The notes under the pieces were generated by a model. It saw nothing but the letters and a program-made list of their open reading frames with translations, was not told where the DNA came from and did no database searches. A stretch of DNA of 64,000 bases, from assembly GCA_947623455.1 (NCBI GenBank), contig OX392543.1, forward strand, positions 22,256,757-22,320,756. Direction: 5' to 3'. The translations under genes were made by a program, and so were the position numbers. The stretch comes from Mimachlamys varia (Eukaryota > Mollusca > Bivalvia > Pectinida > Pectinidae). Shown here one piece after another: positions 41,801 through 55,535 of this stretch. Numbering within the stretch: the first letter of the stretch is position 1; each line of letters begins with the position of its first letter.

Positions 41801-43558
41801 AGATCAAAAGAAGTGACGAGTTTTCACATTTTATTGAAATATTTACAGAGAGGACTATATTTTGTCCAAATTAAATAGTTAGACTTGCTAGTGTCAAAAG
41901 TATCTAAAGCTGCGCACTCGTAAAAATCAAAATATTAGCCCAACTCGGCATATACGTTATGTATTACAGACTTGAAAGTGGGTCAAGTCATTGATTTGTA
42001 CAAACCTAGGAGGACGAAACAGTGTATGGTGCAGTTTAATTATTTTTTTCGCCATACTGTATCTATTATTAAATTTTAAAGGTGTAACACATGTGTGTGT
42101 TACGTCATCTTTACAAACAAGCCTGGGAAACCCTTCTGTTCAAATGCTGGTAAGCTTAATGACACGAAAGCCTTATTTTACTGCACAGAGATTTGCCAAC
42201 TCATTCCGGATGTTTTCTCTGTAAAAACATAGTGTTTAATTCTACCATTACCCTTCTTTTTAAGTAACTTGTTATACTATGCAAGTGAGTAGTTTTATAT
42301 GTTTGATCGGAGTAAACTTGTGGCAAACGAAACAAGGAGTGGGCCTATCCACATTGTCTCCAAGACTTGAAGTCGCAAACATAGCCAAAAGTACAGAAGA
42401 GAACTAGGGATAGTATTAGGGATAAGATGTAACTCACACAAGCCTGAATGACACTGATATTTATCATCTGGATAAATGGTGACAAAACAACTCATCATTT
42501 CCCTCGCTTCTCACCTTCTTACCGACTGTAAATTCGGCGGTTATCAACATTGCGTAATGATCTGGATTGATGACTGGACTTTTTCAATATATTTTTCGTT
42601 ATTTCATTAATATGACATACTTATTTAAAATATGAAGACAAATACATTCTTCATTAAAATTAGAGATCAAAAGAAGTGACGAGTTTTCACATTTTATTGA
42701 AATATTTACAGAGAGGACTATATTTTGTCCAAATTAAATGGTTAGACTTGCTAGTGTCAAAAGTATCTAAAGCTGCGCACTCGTAAAAATCAAAATATTA
42801 GCCCAACTCGGCATATACATTATGTATTACAGACTTGAAAGTGGGTCAAGTCATTGATTTGTACAAACCTGATAATCCATGACTTTAACATTTTATATGT
42901 TAAATATCAAGGCTTTCAGACTTGGAGAACCTGAGAAGAAGTTTTTGAAAGTTTGCTACCCAAAATGGCGTTTTTCAACTTTGACCCCTACCGAAAACCG
43001 GAAGTTGACATTTGAGAGAAATATGTTTCATGGCAAATGCTATTTATTTCTGATCCTGCATACCAATCAAATAATAAATTCATTACAATCAACCGTTAAG
43101 GAGAAATCAGATTAAACAGTAAAACCGGATATGGCGTTATGGCGGCTATTGCGTTTTTTGATTTACGTAAGTCTATCACTAGATAACAGGGGAAACGCGG
43201 AGATAACATAACAAATTAACAAAATAGAAGCTTTAAATTTACGTCTAGAACAATGTTTATGAAACATTATAAAAATGTCGGCATATACATATAATACATA
43301 AGAGAGTTTTCAAAATTGCGTACAACGGAAATCGTATGTGTCATAGAAAAACTGATCACAGCGAATTCACAAGAATGACCTTTTGCATTGATTTCAGTAA
43401 AATTAAAAACTATTTTTTTTTTACATTTTTATTTTTAAAGTTAAAAAAAAAATCAAGAAATTAAAAGTTTTTTTTTATTTCATTTTCCAGTTTTGATCTG
43501 ACAGCGAGCTTTTTTATTTGAAATACTTTGCATTAGCATGTAATGGGGAAAATTAGAT
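35863..43558 (+). repeat. Unit 10 (A-type, S amplified to six copies, 7696 bp)
   Basis: The longest unit; more than two thirds of it is S sequence. The backbone is near-identical to units 7-9, so the extra length comes entirely from five additional S copies between 37689 and 42867. No gene is supported in the block. Confidence 0.94.
37689..42867 (+). repeat. S block in unit 10: six tandem copies
   Basis: Copies: 37689-38551 (863), 38552-39413 (862), 39414-40278 (865), 40279-41140 (862), 41141-42004 (864) and 42005-42867 (863). Copies 2 and 4 share GAAGACAATACATTC and TAGCCAAACTCGG. Copies 3 and 5 share GCAATACTG with CAACTAATTTCC and AAATAGTTAG. This indicates that a two-copy segment of about 1727 bp was duplicated as a block. 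Only copy 6 has the ancestral TTAATATGAC. Confidence 0.95.
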
Positions 43559-46500
43559 ATGGCTATTATCTACAAATTATATCATTACACTAACTCTGTA
43601 CAAGCTATAATTTCCGAGATCGGATGTGTTAATGTACTGGTTGTGGAAATTAACTTACGCATTACTTTTTGTCGCATTTGCTTAAATCAAGGTGAGCGAC
43701 ACATGCTCTCTGGGCCTTTTGTTTCTGTTGAGTTATATTGATAAAACATTTGAGGAGTGCATGTTCAAAATTTCAAGATGGAAATATTGCAATAGTATCT
43801 ATAAATTCATTGAAAAAAACATTTCTGCAAACAAAAATACAATATACAATGAAAAATATGTGATAAATGAATTCAACCAATCAGCCAAAAAGGCTCTTGA
43901 TAAATGATAATCATAAAACAAACGATCCTTCAAAAACAAGAAAAGTTAAACAGAGCATTTTGGTCTAGTGTATGTTGGTATGCATGACCAGTGAAGATAC
44001 CTAATTAATTTACTTACATTTTTTAAAAATATATTCCGAAGGAAAGGACAAATCGGATATATTCTCTTTGCTCGGTTATTGGATTGATATATATTGACGG
44101 GGATATAGATGTTATATGAGCTTCAGCCTGATTTTAATCTATCATTTTTTTCTTCTTCTTCTCAAATGCTTGTAGCATAATCTTCAATTGAGAACTATTG
44201 ACAACATACCACACAAATATGGAATATTCTCTAACTATATAGATTACACTTACAATGTTAATATAGCAAAAGCTTATCTTTGACTTGCAAGACCAGACAA
44301 CATTAATGCATTTTCATAGAAATTATGAACAGCATGATAATAATTTAACAATACTCTTGTTGTTGTTTAATAAACAGAACCAGCAAGAGCAGAAGACAAC
44401 CTTGAAACATTGGTGACACAAAGCAGTGACACTGAAGGTTCGATCCTAATCTAACACTTGATGATTTACTTGCAAATGGTGCAATTAATAGACATGCACC
44501 ACAATGAGATGGTACTTATTACTTGTATTGTGCTCTGAATTAGTGAAGGGAAACTGGTGTTTAAACAAGACTCTGAATAAATGGTTTCGGCGAAAACATT
44601 TACTCGCAAAAGAAAAAAATATATTACTATTTTCTTAAGCTAATGAATTCAATAGTTGAAGGTAAACACTAGTAACATTTGGCGAGATTCATAGGCATTT
44701 ATGGTGAGTTCAGTGGCATTGAAGAGCACTATAGGCGTCAGTATTTAACAACTGGAGTGAAAATTATCACGGGACCATTTGACCCTATTACTATCCATCA
44801 GCACATACTAAAATGTAACAAACTAGCACCCAGGGTAGAAACAATGATTTATTACATTTGTACAAGTGAAATATCTAAAACTATTCATTCTATAAAATTG
44901 ATATTTTTCACTGTTCAAAGATTCACTTTTGCTAATTTGACCAATCAAAACATAGCTGACATTAGTTTAGAAATTTTGGATTCCCCACTTTTTGGCCCCT
45001 ATCATCACTAGGAGGACGAAACAGCTATATGGCGCAGTTTAATTTATCTTTCGGCATACTGTTATATTACCAAATTTAAAAGGTGCAGCACATATGTGTG
45101 TTATGCCATTTTTAATGATAGGGGGTGGTAGACTCTGCTTGTGGATTGTTTAGTCCCCGAAGTTTGCTGGAGTCTCAATAGCAACAGTTCATATCATTTG
45201 AGTAGTGCCCACGTAACATAATACACACATTTTCATAGTATTCGATTTGGAATTATACAGAACTAGTTTAATTTTACTTCTAAATTCATAAATTAAAGAG
45301 GTTTTACGCACCAGACCCTTCTGCTTCTACATTAGTTTAGAAAGTTTGATTCCCACCTTTTGGCCCCTAGCATCACTGAAGAGTCCTAGGAGGACGAAAC
45401 AGTGTATGGTGCAGTTTAATTATTTTTTTCGCCATACTGTATCTATTATTAAATTTTAAAGGTGTAACACATGTGTGTGTTACGTCATCTTTACAAACAA
45501 GCCTGGGAAACCCTTCTGTTCAAATAGTGGTTAGCTTAATGTCACGAAAGCCTTATTTTACTGCACAGAGATTTGCCAACTCATTCCGGATGTTTTCTCT
45601 GTAAAAACATAGTGTTTAATTCTACCATTACCCTTCATTTTAAGTAACTTGTTATACTATGCAAGTGAGCAGTTCTATATGTTTGATCGGAGTAAACTTG
45701 TGGCAAACGAAACAAGGAGTGAGCCTATCCACATTGTCTCCAAGGCTTGAAGTCGCAAACATAGCCAAAAGTACAGAAGAGAACTAGGGATAGTATTAGG
45801 GATAAGATGTAACTCACACAAGCCTGAATGACACTGCTATTTATCATCTGGATAAATGGTGACAAAACAACTCATCATTTCCCTCGCTTCTCACCTTCTT
45901 ACCGACTGTAAATTCGGCGGTTATCAACATTGCGTAATGATCTGGATTGATGACTGGACTTTTTCAATATATTTTTCGTTATTTCATTAATACGACATAC
46001 TTATTTAAAATATGAAGACAAATACATTCTTCATTAAAATTAGAGATCAAAAGAAGTGACGAGTTTTCACATTTTATTGAAAGTTCACAGAGAGGACTAT
46101 ATTTTGTCCAAATTAAATGGTTAGACTTGCTAGTGTCAAAAGTATCTAAAGCTGCGCACTCGTAAAAATCAAAATATTAGCCCAACTCGGCATATACGTT
46201 ATGTATTACAGACTTGAAAGTGGGTCAAGTCATTGATTTGTACAAACCTAGGAGGACGAAACAGTGTATGGTGCAGTTTAATTATTTTTTTCGCAATACT
46301 GTATCTATTATTAAATTTTAAAGGTGTAACACATGTGTGTGTTACGTCATCTTTACAAACAAGCCTGGGAAACCCTTCTGTTCAAATGCTGGTTAGCTTA
46401 ATGACACGAAAGCCTTATTTTACTGCACAGAGATTTGCCAACTCATTCCGGATGTTTTCTCTGTAAAAACATAGTGTTTAATTCTACCATTACCCTTCTT

Positions 46501-48660
46501 TTTAAGTAACTTGTTATACTATGCAAGTGAGCAGTTCTATATGTTTGATCGGAGTAAACTTGTGGCAAACGAAACAAGGAGTGGGCCTATCCACATTGTC
46601 TCCAAGACTTGAAGTCGCAAACATAGCCAAAAGTACAGAAGAGAACTAGGGATAGTATTAGGGATAAGATGTAACTCACACAAGCCTGAATGACACTGAT
46701 ATTTATCATCTGGATAAATGGTGACAAAACAACTCATCATTTCCCTCGCTTCTCACCTTCTTACCGACTGTAAATTCGGCGGTTATCAACATTGCGTAAT
46801 GATCTGGATTGATGACTGGACTTTTTCAATATATTTTTCGTTATTTCATTAATACGACATACTTATTTAAAATATGAAGACAAATACATTCTTCATTAAA
46901 ATTAGAGATCAAAAGAAGTGACGAGTTTTCACATTTTATTGAAATATTTACAGAGAGGACTATATTTTGTCCAAATTAAATAGTTAGACTTGCTAGTGTC
47001 AAAAGTATCTAAAGCTGCGCACTCGTAAAAATCAAAATATTAGCCCAACTCGGCATATACGTTATGTATTACAGACTTGAAAGTGGGTCAAGTCATTGAT
47101 TTGTACAAACCTAGGGGGACGAAACAGTGTATGGTGCAGTTTAATTATTTTTTTCGCCATACTGTATCTATTATTAAATTTTAAAGGTGTAACACATGTG
47201 TGTGTTACGTCATCTTTACAAACAAGCCTGGGAAACCCTTCTGTTCAAATGCTGGTAAGCTTAATGACACGAAAGCCTTATTTTACTGCACAGAGATTTG
47301 CCAACTCATTCCGGATGTTTTCTCTGTAAAAACATAGTGTTTAATTCTACCATTACCCTTCTTTTTAAGTAACTTGTTATACTATGCAAGTGAGCAGTTT
47401 TATATGTTTGATCGGAGTAAACTTGTGGCAAACGAAACAAGGAGTGGGCCTATCCACATTGTCTCCAAGACTTGAAGTCGCAAACATAGCCAAAAGTACA
47501 GAAGAGAACTAGGAATAGTATTAGGGATAAGATGTAACTCACACAAGCCTGAATGACACTGCTATTTATCATCTGGATAAATGGTGACAAAACAACGCAT
47601 CATTTCCCTCGCTTCTCACCTTCTTACCGACTGTAAATTCGGCGGTTATCAACATTGCGTAATGATCTGGATTGATGACTGGACTTTTTCAATATATTTT
47701 TCGTTATTTCATTAATATGACATACTTATTTAAAATATGAAGACAAATACATTCTTCATTAAAATTAGAGATCAAAAGAAGTGACGAGTTTTCACATTTT
47801 ATTGAAATATTTACAGAGAGGACTATATTTTGTCCAAATTAAATGGTTAGACTTGCTAGTGTCAAAAGTATCTAAAGCTGCGCACTCCTAAAAATCAAAA
47901 TTTTAGCCCAACTCGGCATATACATTATGTATTACAGACTTGAAAGTGGGTCAAGTCATTGATTTGTACAAACCTGATAATCCATGACTTTAACATTTTA
48001 TATGTTAAATATCAAGGCTTTCAGACTTGGAGAACCTGAGAAGAAGTTTTTGAAAGTTTGCTACCCAAAATGGCGTTTTTCAACTTTGACCCCTACCGAA
48101 AACCGGAAGTTGACATTTGAGAGAAATATGTTTCAAGGCAAATGTTATTTATTTCTGTTCCTGCATACCAATCAAATATTAAATTCATTACAATCAACAA
48201 TTAAGGTGATATCAGATTAAAAAGTAAAACCGGATATGGCGTTATGGCGCTTTTGCGTTTTTTGATTTACGTAAGTCTATCACTAGATAACAGGGGAAAC
48301 GCGGATATAACATAACAAATTAACAAAATGGAAGATTTCAATTTACGTCTAGAACAATGTTTATGAAACATTATAGAAATGTCGGCATATACATATAATA
48401 TATAAGAGAGTTTTCAAAATTGCGTACAACGGAAATCGTATGTGTCATAGAAAAACTGATCACAGCGAATTCACAAGAATGACCTTTTGCATTGATTTCA
48501 GTAAAATTAAAAACTATTTTTTTTTACATTTTTATTTTTAAAGTTAAAAAAAAATCAAGAAATTAAAAGTTTTTTTTTATTTCATTTTCCAGTTTTGATC
48601 TGACAGCGAGCTTTTTTATTTGAAATACTTTGCATTAGCATGTAATGGGGAAAATTAGAT
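43559..48660 (+). repeat. Unit 11 (A-type, S amplified to three copies, chimeric 3' end, 5102 bp)
   Basis: Subfamily III backbone and three S copies (45385-46246, 46247-47109, 47110-47972). Immediately after the S block the sequence switches to the right-hand dimer family: TTTCTGTTCCTGCATACC near 48152, CAATCAACAATTAAGG near 48191 and ATGGCGCTTTTGCG near 48243. It is therefore a chimera with a boundary near 47.9-48.1 kb. A private GAAGGTTCGATCC occurs near 44435. Confidence 0.92.
45385..47972 (+). repeat. S block in unit 11: three tandem copies
   Basis: Copies 45385-46246 (862), 46247-47109 (863) and 47110-47972 (863). The first copy shares CCAAGGCTTGAAG with the first copies of units 9 and 10 and has a private GAAAGTTCACAG near 46079. 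The last copy begins CCTAGGGGG, as in units 7 and 8. Confidence 0.95.
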
Positions 48661-51600
48661 ATGGCTATTTTCTACAAATTATATCATTACACTAACTCTG
48701 TACAAGCTATAATTTCCGAGATCGGATGTTTTAATGTACTGGTTGTGGAAATTAACTTACGCATTACTTTTTGTCGCATTTGCTTAAATCAAGGTGAGCG
48801 ACACATGCTCTCTGGGCCTTTTGTTTCTGTTGAGTTATATTGATAAAACATTTGAGGAGTGCATGTTCAAAATTTCAAGATGGAAATATTGCAATAGTAT
48901 CTATGAATTCATAGAAAAAACATTTCTGCAAACAAAAATACAATATACAATGAAAAATATGTGATAAATGAATTCAACCAATCAGCCAAAAAGGCTCTTG
49001 ATAAATGATAATCATAAAACAAACGATCCTTCAAATACAAGAAAAGTTAAACAGAGCATTTTGGTCTAGTGTATGTTGGTATGCATGACCAGTGAAGATA
49101 CCTAATTAATTTACTTACATTTTTTAAAAATATATTCCGAAGGAAAGGACAAATCGGATATATTCTCTTTGCTCGGTTATTGGATTGATATATATTGACG
49201 GGCATATAGATGTTATATGAGCTTCAGCCTGATTTTAATCTATCATTTGTTTCTTCTTCTTCTCAAATGTTTGTAGCATAATCTTCAATTAAGAACTATT
49301 GACAACATACCACACAAATATGGAATATTCTCTAACTATATAGATTACACTTACAATGTTAATATAGCAAAAGCTTATCTTTGACTTGCAAGACCAGAAA
49401 ACATTGAAAAATTTTCATAGAAATTATGAACAGCATGATAATAATTTAACAATACTCTTCTTGTTGTTTGATAAACAGAACCAGCAAGAGCAGAAGACAA
49501 CCTTGAAACATTGGTGACACAAAGCAGTGACACTGAAGGTACGATCCTAATCTAACACTTGATAATTTACTTGCAAATGGTGCAATTAATAGACATGCAC
49601 CACAATGAGATGGTTCTTATTACTTGTATTGTGCTATGAATTAGTGAAGGGAAACTGGTGTTTAAACAAGACTCTGAATAAATGGTTTCGGCGAAAACAT
49701 TTACTCGCAAAAGAAAAAAAAAATTACTATTTTCTTAAGCTAATGAATTCAATAGTTGAAGGTAAACACTAGTAACATTTGGCGAGATTCATAGGCATTT
49801 ATGGTGAGTTCAGTGGCATTGAAGAGCACTATAGGCGTCAGTATTTAACAACTGGAATGAAAATTATCACGGGACCATTTGACCCTATTACTATCCATCA
49901 GCACATACTAAAATGTAACAAACTAGCACCCAGGGTAGAAACAATGATTTATTACATTTGTACAAGTGAAATATCTAAAACTATTCATTCTATAAAATTG
50001 ATATTTTTCACTGTTCAAAGATTCACTTTTGCTAATTTGACCAATCAAAACATAGCTTACATTAGTTTAGAAATTTTGGATTCCCCACTTTTTGGTCCCT
50101 ATCATCACTAGGAGGACGAAACAGCTATATGACGCAGTTTAATTCATCTTTCGGCATACTGTTATATTACCAAATTTAAAAGGTGCAGCACATATGTGTG
50201 TTATGCCATTTTTAATGATAGGGGGTGGTAGACTCTGCTTGTGGATTGTTTAGTCCCCGAAGTTTGCTGGAGCCTCAATAGCAACAGTTCATATCATTTG
50301 AGTAGTGCCCACGTAACATAATAAACACATTTTCATATTATTCGATTTGGAATTATACAGAACTAGTTTAATTTTACTTCTAAATTCGTAAATTAAAGAG
50401 GTTTTACGCACCTGACCCTTCTGCTTCTACATTAGTTTAGAAAGTTTGATTCCCACCTTTTGGCCCCTAGCATCACTGAAGAGTCCTAGGAGGACGAAAC
50501 AGTGTATGGTGCAGTTTAATTATTTTTTTCGCCATACTGTATCTATTATTAAATTTTAAAGGTGTAACACATGTGTGTGTTATGTCATCTTTACAAACAA
50601 GCCTGGGAAACCCTTCTGTTCAAATGCTGGTTAGCTTAATGACACGAAAGCCTTATTTTACTGCACAGAGATTTGCCAACTCATTCCGGATGTTTTCTCT
50701 GTTAAAACATAGTGTTTAATTCTACCATTACCCTTCTTTTTAAGTAACTTGTTATACTATGCAAGTGAGCAGTTCTATATGTTTGCTCGGAGTAAACTTG
50801 TGGCAAACGAAACAAGGAGTGGGCCTATCCACATTGTCTCCAAGACTTGAAGTCGCAAACATAGCCAAAAGTACAGAAGAGAACTAGGGATAGTATTAGG
50901 GATAAGATGTAACTCACACAAGCCTGAATGACACTGATATTTATCATCTGGATAAATGGTGACAAAACAACTCATCATTTCCCTCGCTTCTCACCTTCTT
51001 ACCGACTGTAAATTCGGCGGTTATCAACATTGCGTAATGATCTGGATTGATGACTGGACTTTTTCAATATATTTTTCGTTATTTCATTAATATGACATAC
51101 TTATTTAAAATATGAAGACAAATGCATTCTGCATTAAAACTAGAGATCAAAAGAAGTGACGAGTTTTCACATTTTATTGAAATATTTACAGAGAGGACTA
51201 TATTTTGTCCAAATTAAATGGTTAGACTTGCTAGTGTCAAAAGTATCTAAAGCTGCGCACTCGTAAAAATCAAAATATTAGCCCAACTCGGCATATACAT
51301 TATGTATTACAGACTTGAAAGTGGGTCAAGTCATTGATTTGTACAAACCTGATAATCCATGACTTTAACATTTTATATGTTAAATATCAAGGCTTTCAGA
51401 CTTGGAGAACCTGAGAAGAAGTTTTTGAAAGTTTGCTACCCAAAATGGCGTTTTTCAACTTTGACCCCTACCGAAAACCGGAAGTTGACATTTGAGAGAA
51501 ATATGTTTCATGGCAAATGTTATTTATTTCTGATCCTGCATACCAATCAAATAATAAATTCATTACAATCAACCGTTAAGGAGATATCAGATTAAAAAGT

Positions 51601-52038
51601 AAAACCGGATATGGCGTTATGGCGGCTATTGCGTTTTTTGATTTACGTAAGTCTATCACTAGATAACAGGGGAAACGCGGAGATAACATAACAAATTAAC
51701 AAAATAGAAGCTTTAAATTTACGTCTAGAACAATGTTTATGAAACATTATAAAAATGTCGGCATATACATATAATATATAAGAGAGTTTCCAAAATTGCG
51801 TACAACGGAAATCGTATGTGTCATAGAAAAACTGATCACAGCGAATTCACAAGAATGACCTTTTGCATTGATTTCAGTAAAATTAAAAACTATTTTTTTT
51901 TTACATTTTTATTTTTAAAGTTAAAAAAAAATCAAGAAATTAAAAGTTTTTTTTTTATTTCATTTTCCAGTTTTGATCTGACAGCGAGCTTTTTTATTTG
52001 AAATACTTTGCATTAGCATGTAATGGGGAAAATTAGAT
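48661..52038 (+). repeat. Unit 12 (A half of higher-order dimer, 3378 bp)
   Basis: A-type unit with TTTGGTCCCTATC and a single S segment at 50485-51347. Its counterpart one dimer later (55536-58913) has the same length and differs at only scattered positions, for example CAATTAAGAAC near 49287 and ATAAACACATT near 50322. Confidence 0.94.
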
Positions 52039-55000
52039 ATGGCTATTTTCTACAAATTATATCATTACACTAACTCTGTACAAGCTATAATTTCCGAGAT
52101 AGGATGTTTTAATGTACTGGTTGTGGAAATTAACTTACGCATTACTTTTTGTCGCATTTGCTTAAATCAAGGTGAGCGACACATGCTCTCTGGGCCTTTT
52201 GTTTCTGTTGAGTTATATTGATAAAACATTTGAGGAGTGCATGTTCAAAATTTCAAGATGGAAATATTGCAATAGTATCTATGAATGCATAGAAAAAACA
52301 TTTCTGCAAACAAAAATACAATATACAATGAAAAATATGTGATACATGAATTCAACCAATCAGCCAAAAAGGCTCTTGATAAATGATAATCATAAAACAA
52401 ACGATCCTTCAAATACAAGAAAAGTTAAACAGAGCATTTTGGTCTAGTGTATGTTGGTATGCATGACCAGTGAAGATACCTAATTAATTTACTTACATTT
52501 TTTAAAAATATATTCCGAAGGAAAGGACAAATCGGATATATTCTCTTTGCTCGGTTATTGGATTGATATATATTGACGGGCATATAGATGTTATATGAGC
52601 TTCAGCCTGATTTTAATCTATCATTTTTTTCTTCTTCTTCTCAAATGTTTGTAGCATAATCTTCAATTGAGAACTATTGACAACATACCACACAAATATG
52701 GAATATTCTCTAACTATATAGATTACACTTACAATGTTAATATAGCAAAAGCTTATCTTTGACTTGCAAGACCAGAAAACATTGAAAAATTTCATAGAAA
52801 TTATGAACAGCATGATAATAATTTAACAATACTCTTCTTGTTGTTTGATAAACAGAACCAGCAAGAGCAGAAGACAACCTTGAAACATTGGTGACACAAA
52901 GCAGTGACACTGAAGGTACGATCCTAATCTAACACTTGATGATTTACATGCAAAAGGGGCAATTAATAGGCATGCACCACAATGAGATGGTACTTAATAG
53001 ATGTATTGTGCTATGAATTAGTGAAGGGGAACTGGTGTGTAAAACAAGATTCTGAATAAATGGTTTCGGCGAATACATTTAATCGCAAAAGAAAAAAAAT
53101 ACATAACTACTATTTTCTTAAGCAAATTAATTCAATATTTCAAGGTAAACACTAGTAACATTTGACTAGATTCATAGGCATTGATGATGAGTTCAGTGCG
53201 TTGAAGGGCATTATAGGCGTCAGTGTTGAACAACCGGAGTGGAAATTATCACGGGACCATTTGACCCTATTAATATCCATTAGCACATACTAAAATGTAA
53301 CAAACTATCACCCAGTTAAATTTCTCAGTTTCGCTTATTTAGTCGTAACACATTTTCAGTAGGGGCTGCAATCGTATGAAATACTGGTTGGCTCATTTAG
53401 CTGGTGAGTCTTAAATCGACTTGTAACAGGGTAGTAACAATGAATTATTACATTTTAACAAGTGAAACATCTAAAATTATTCATTCAAAAAAATGATATT
53501 TTTCACTGTTCAAACAATCCCGTTTGCTAATTTGACCAATCAAAACATAGCTTACATTAGTTTAGAAGTTTTAGATTCCACACCTTTTGGCACCTATCAT
53601 CTCTGAAGAGTCGTAGGAAGACGAAACAGTTGTATGGCACAGTTTAATTCATCTTTCGGGATAGTGTTATATTACCAAAATTAAAAGGTGCAGCACAAAT
53701 GTGTGTTACGTCATTTTTATATGAAAGGGGGTGGTAGAACCTGCTTGAGGATTTGTTAGTCCCCGAAGTTTGCTGGAGCCTCAATAGCCACAGTTAATCT
53801 CATTTGAGTAGTGGCACGTAACATAATACACACATTTTCATATTATTCGATTTGAAATTATACAGAACTAGTTTAATTTTACTTCTAAATTCATAAATTA
53901 AAGAGGTTTTACGCACCTGACCCTTCCATTTCTACATTAGTTTAGAAATTTTGGATTCCCAACTTTTGACCCTTGCATCACTGAAGAGTCCTAGGAGGAC
54001 GAAACAGCTGTATGGTGCAGTTTAATTCATTTTTTGCCATACTGTATATATTATTAAATTTAAAAGGTGCATGTTGTGTTTCGTCATCTTTACAAACAAG
54101 CCTGGGAAACCCTTCTGTTCAAATGCTGGTTAGCTTAATGACACGAATGCCTTATTTTACTGCACAGGGATTTGTCAACTCATTCCGGATGTTTTCTCTG
54201 TAAAAACATAGTGTTTAATTCTACCATTACCCTTCTTTTTAAGTAACTTGTTATACTATGCAAGTGAGCAGTTCTATATGTTTGCTCGGAGTAAACTTGT
54301 GGCAAACGAAACAAGGAGTGGGCCTATCCACATTGTCTCCAAGACTTGAAGTCGCAAACATAGCCAAAAGTACAGAAGAGAACTAGGGATAGTATTAGGG
54401 ATAAGATGTAACTCACACAAGCTTGAATGACACTGATATTTATCCTCTGGATAAATGGTGACAAAACAACTCATCATTTCCCTCGCTTCTCACCTTCTTA
54501 CCGACTGTAAATTCGGCGGTTATCAACATTGCGTAATGATCTGGATTGATGACTGGACTTTTTCAATATATTTTTCGTTATTTCATTAATATGACATACT
54601 TATTTAAAATATGAAGACAAATGCATTCTTCATTAAAACTAGAGATCAAAAGAAGTGACGAGTTTTCACATTTTATTGAAATATTTACAGAGAGGACTAT
54701 ATTTTGTCCAAATTAAATGGCTAGACTTGCTAGTGTCAAAAGTATCTAAAGCTGCACACTCGTAAAAATCAAAATATTAGCCCAACTCGGCATATACATT
54801 ATGTATTACAGACTTGAAAGTGGGTCAAGTCATTGATTTGTACAAACCTGATAATCCATGACTTTAACATTTTATATGATAATATTATCAAGGCTTTCAG
54901 ACTTGGAGAACCTGAGAAGAAGTTTTTGAAAGTTTGCTACCCAAAATGGCGTTTTTCAACTTTGACCCCTACCGAAAACCGGAAGTTGACATTTGAGAGA

Positions 55001-55535
55001 AATATGTTTCATGGCAAATGTTATTTATTTCTGTTCCTGCATACCAATCAAATATTAAATTCATTACAATCAACAATTAAGGAGATATCAGATTAAAAAG
55101 TAAAACCGGATATGGCGTTATGGCGCTTTTGCGTTTTTTGATTTTCGTAAGTCTATCACTAGATAACAGGGGAAACGCGGATATAACATAACAAATTAAC
55201 AAAATAGAAGATTTCAATTTACGTCTAGAACAATGTTTATGAAACATTATAAAAATGTCGGCATATACATATAATATATAAGAGAGTTTTCAAAATTGCG
55301 TACAACGGAAATCGTATGTGTCATAGAAAAACTGATCACAGCGAATTCACAAGAATGACCTTTTGCATTGATTTCAGTAAAATTAAAAACTATTTTTTTT
55401 ACATTTTTATTTTTAAAGTTAAAAAAAAATCAAGAAATTAAAAGTTTTTTTTTATTTCATTTTCCAGTTTTGATCTGACAGCGAGCTTTTTTATTTGAAA
55501 TACTTTGCATTAGCATGTAATGGGGAAAATTAGAT
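52039..55535 (+). repeat. Unit 13 (B half of higher-order dimer, 3497 bp)
   Basis: B-type unit with the 114-bp extra segment at 53316-53429 and a diverged middle (roughly 52940-54180). Its S segment is 53990-54846 and only 857 bp. It shares the altered ATATGATAATATTATCAAGG near 54876 with unit 15. Confidence 0.94.
53316..53429 (+). repeat. B-specific 114-bp segment, unit 13
   Basis: Same position, flanks and length as in unit 1, with a few substitutions (ATACTGGTTGGCTCA instead of ACACTGATTGGCTTA). It marks the B half of the 6875-bp dimer. Confidence 0.85.

Larger units (their letters stand above)
48661..55535 (+). repeat. Higher-order repeat, first A-B dimer (6875 bp)
   Basis: One A-type and one B-type unit form a compound repeat of exactly 6875 bp. 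Corresponding anchors (48661/55536, 52039/58914, 55536/62411) are all 6875 bp apart. A and B differ from each other much more than either differs from its counterpart in the next dimer. That is the defining pattern of a higher-order repeat. Confidence 0.95.

Noticed and set aside
44435..44448. GGTTCGATCC as a polymerase III B box of a tRNA or SINE
   Set aside because: It is one private T in unit 11; all other units that retain the site read GGTACGATCC. No A box or cloverleaf is visible upstream.
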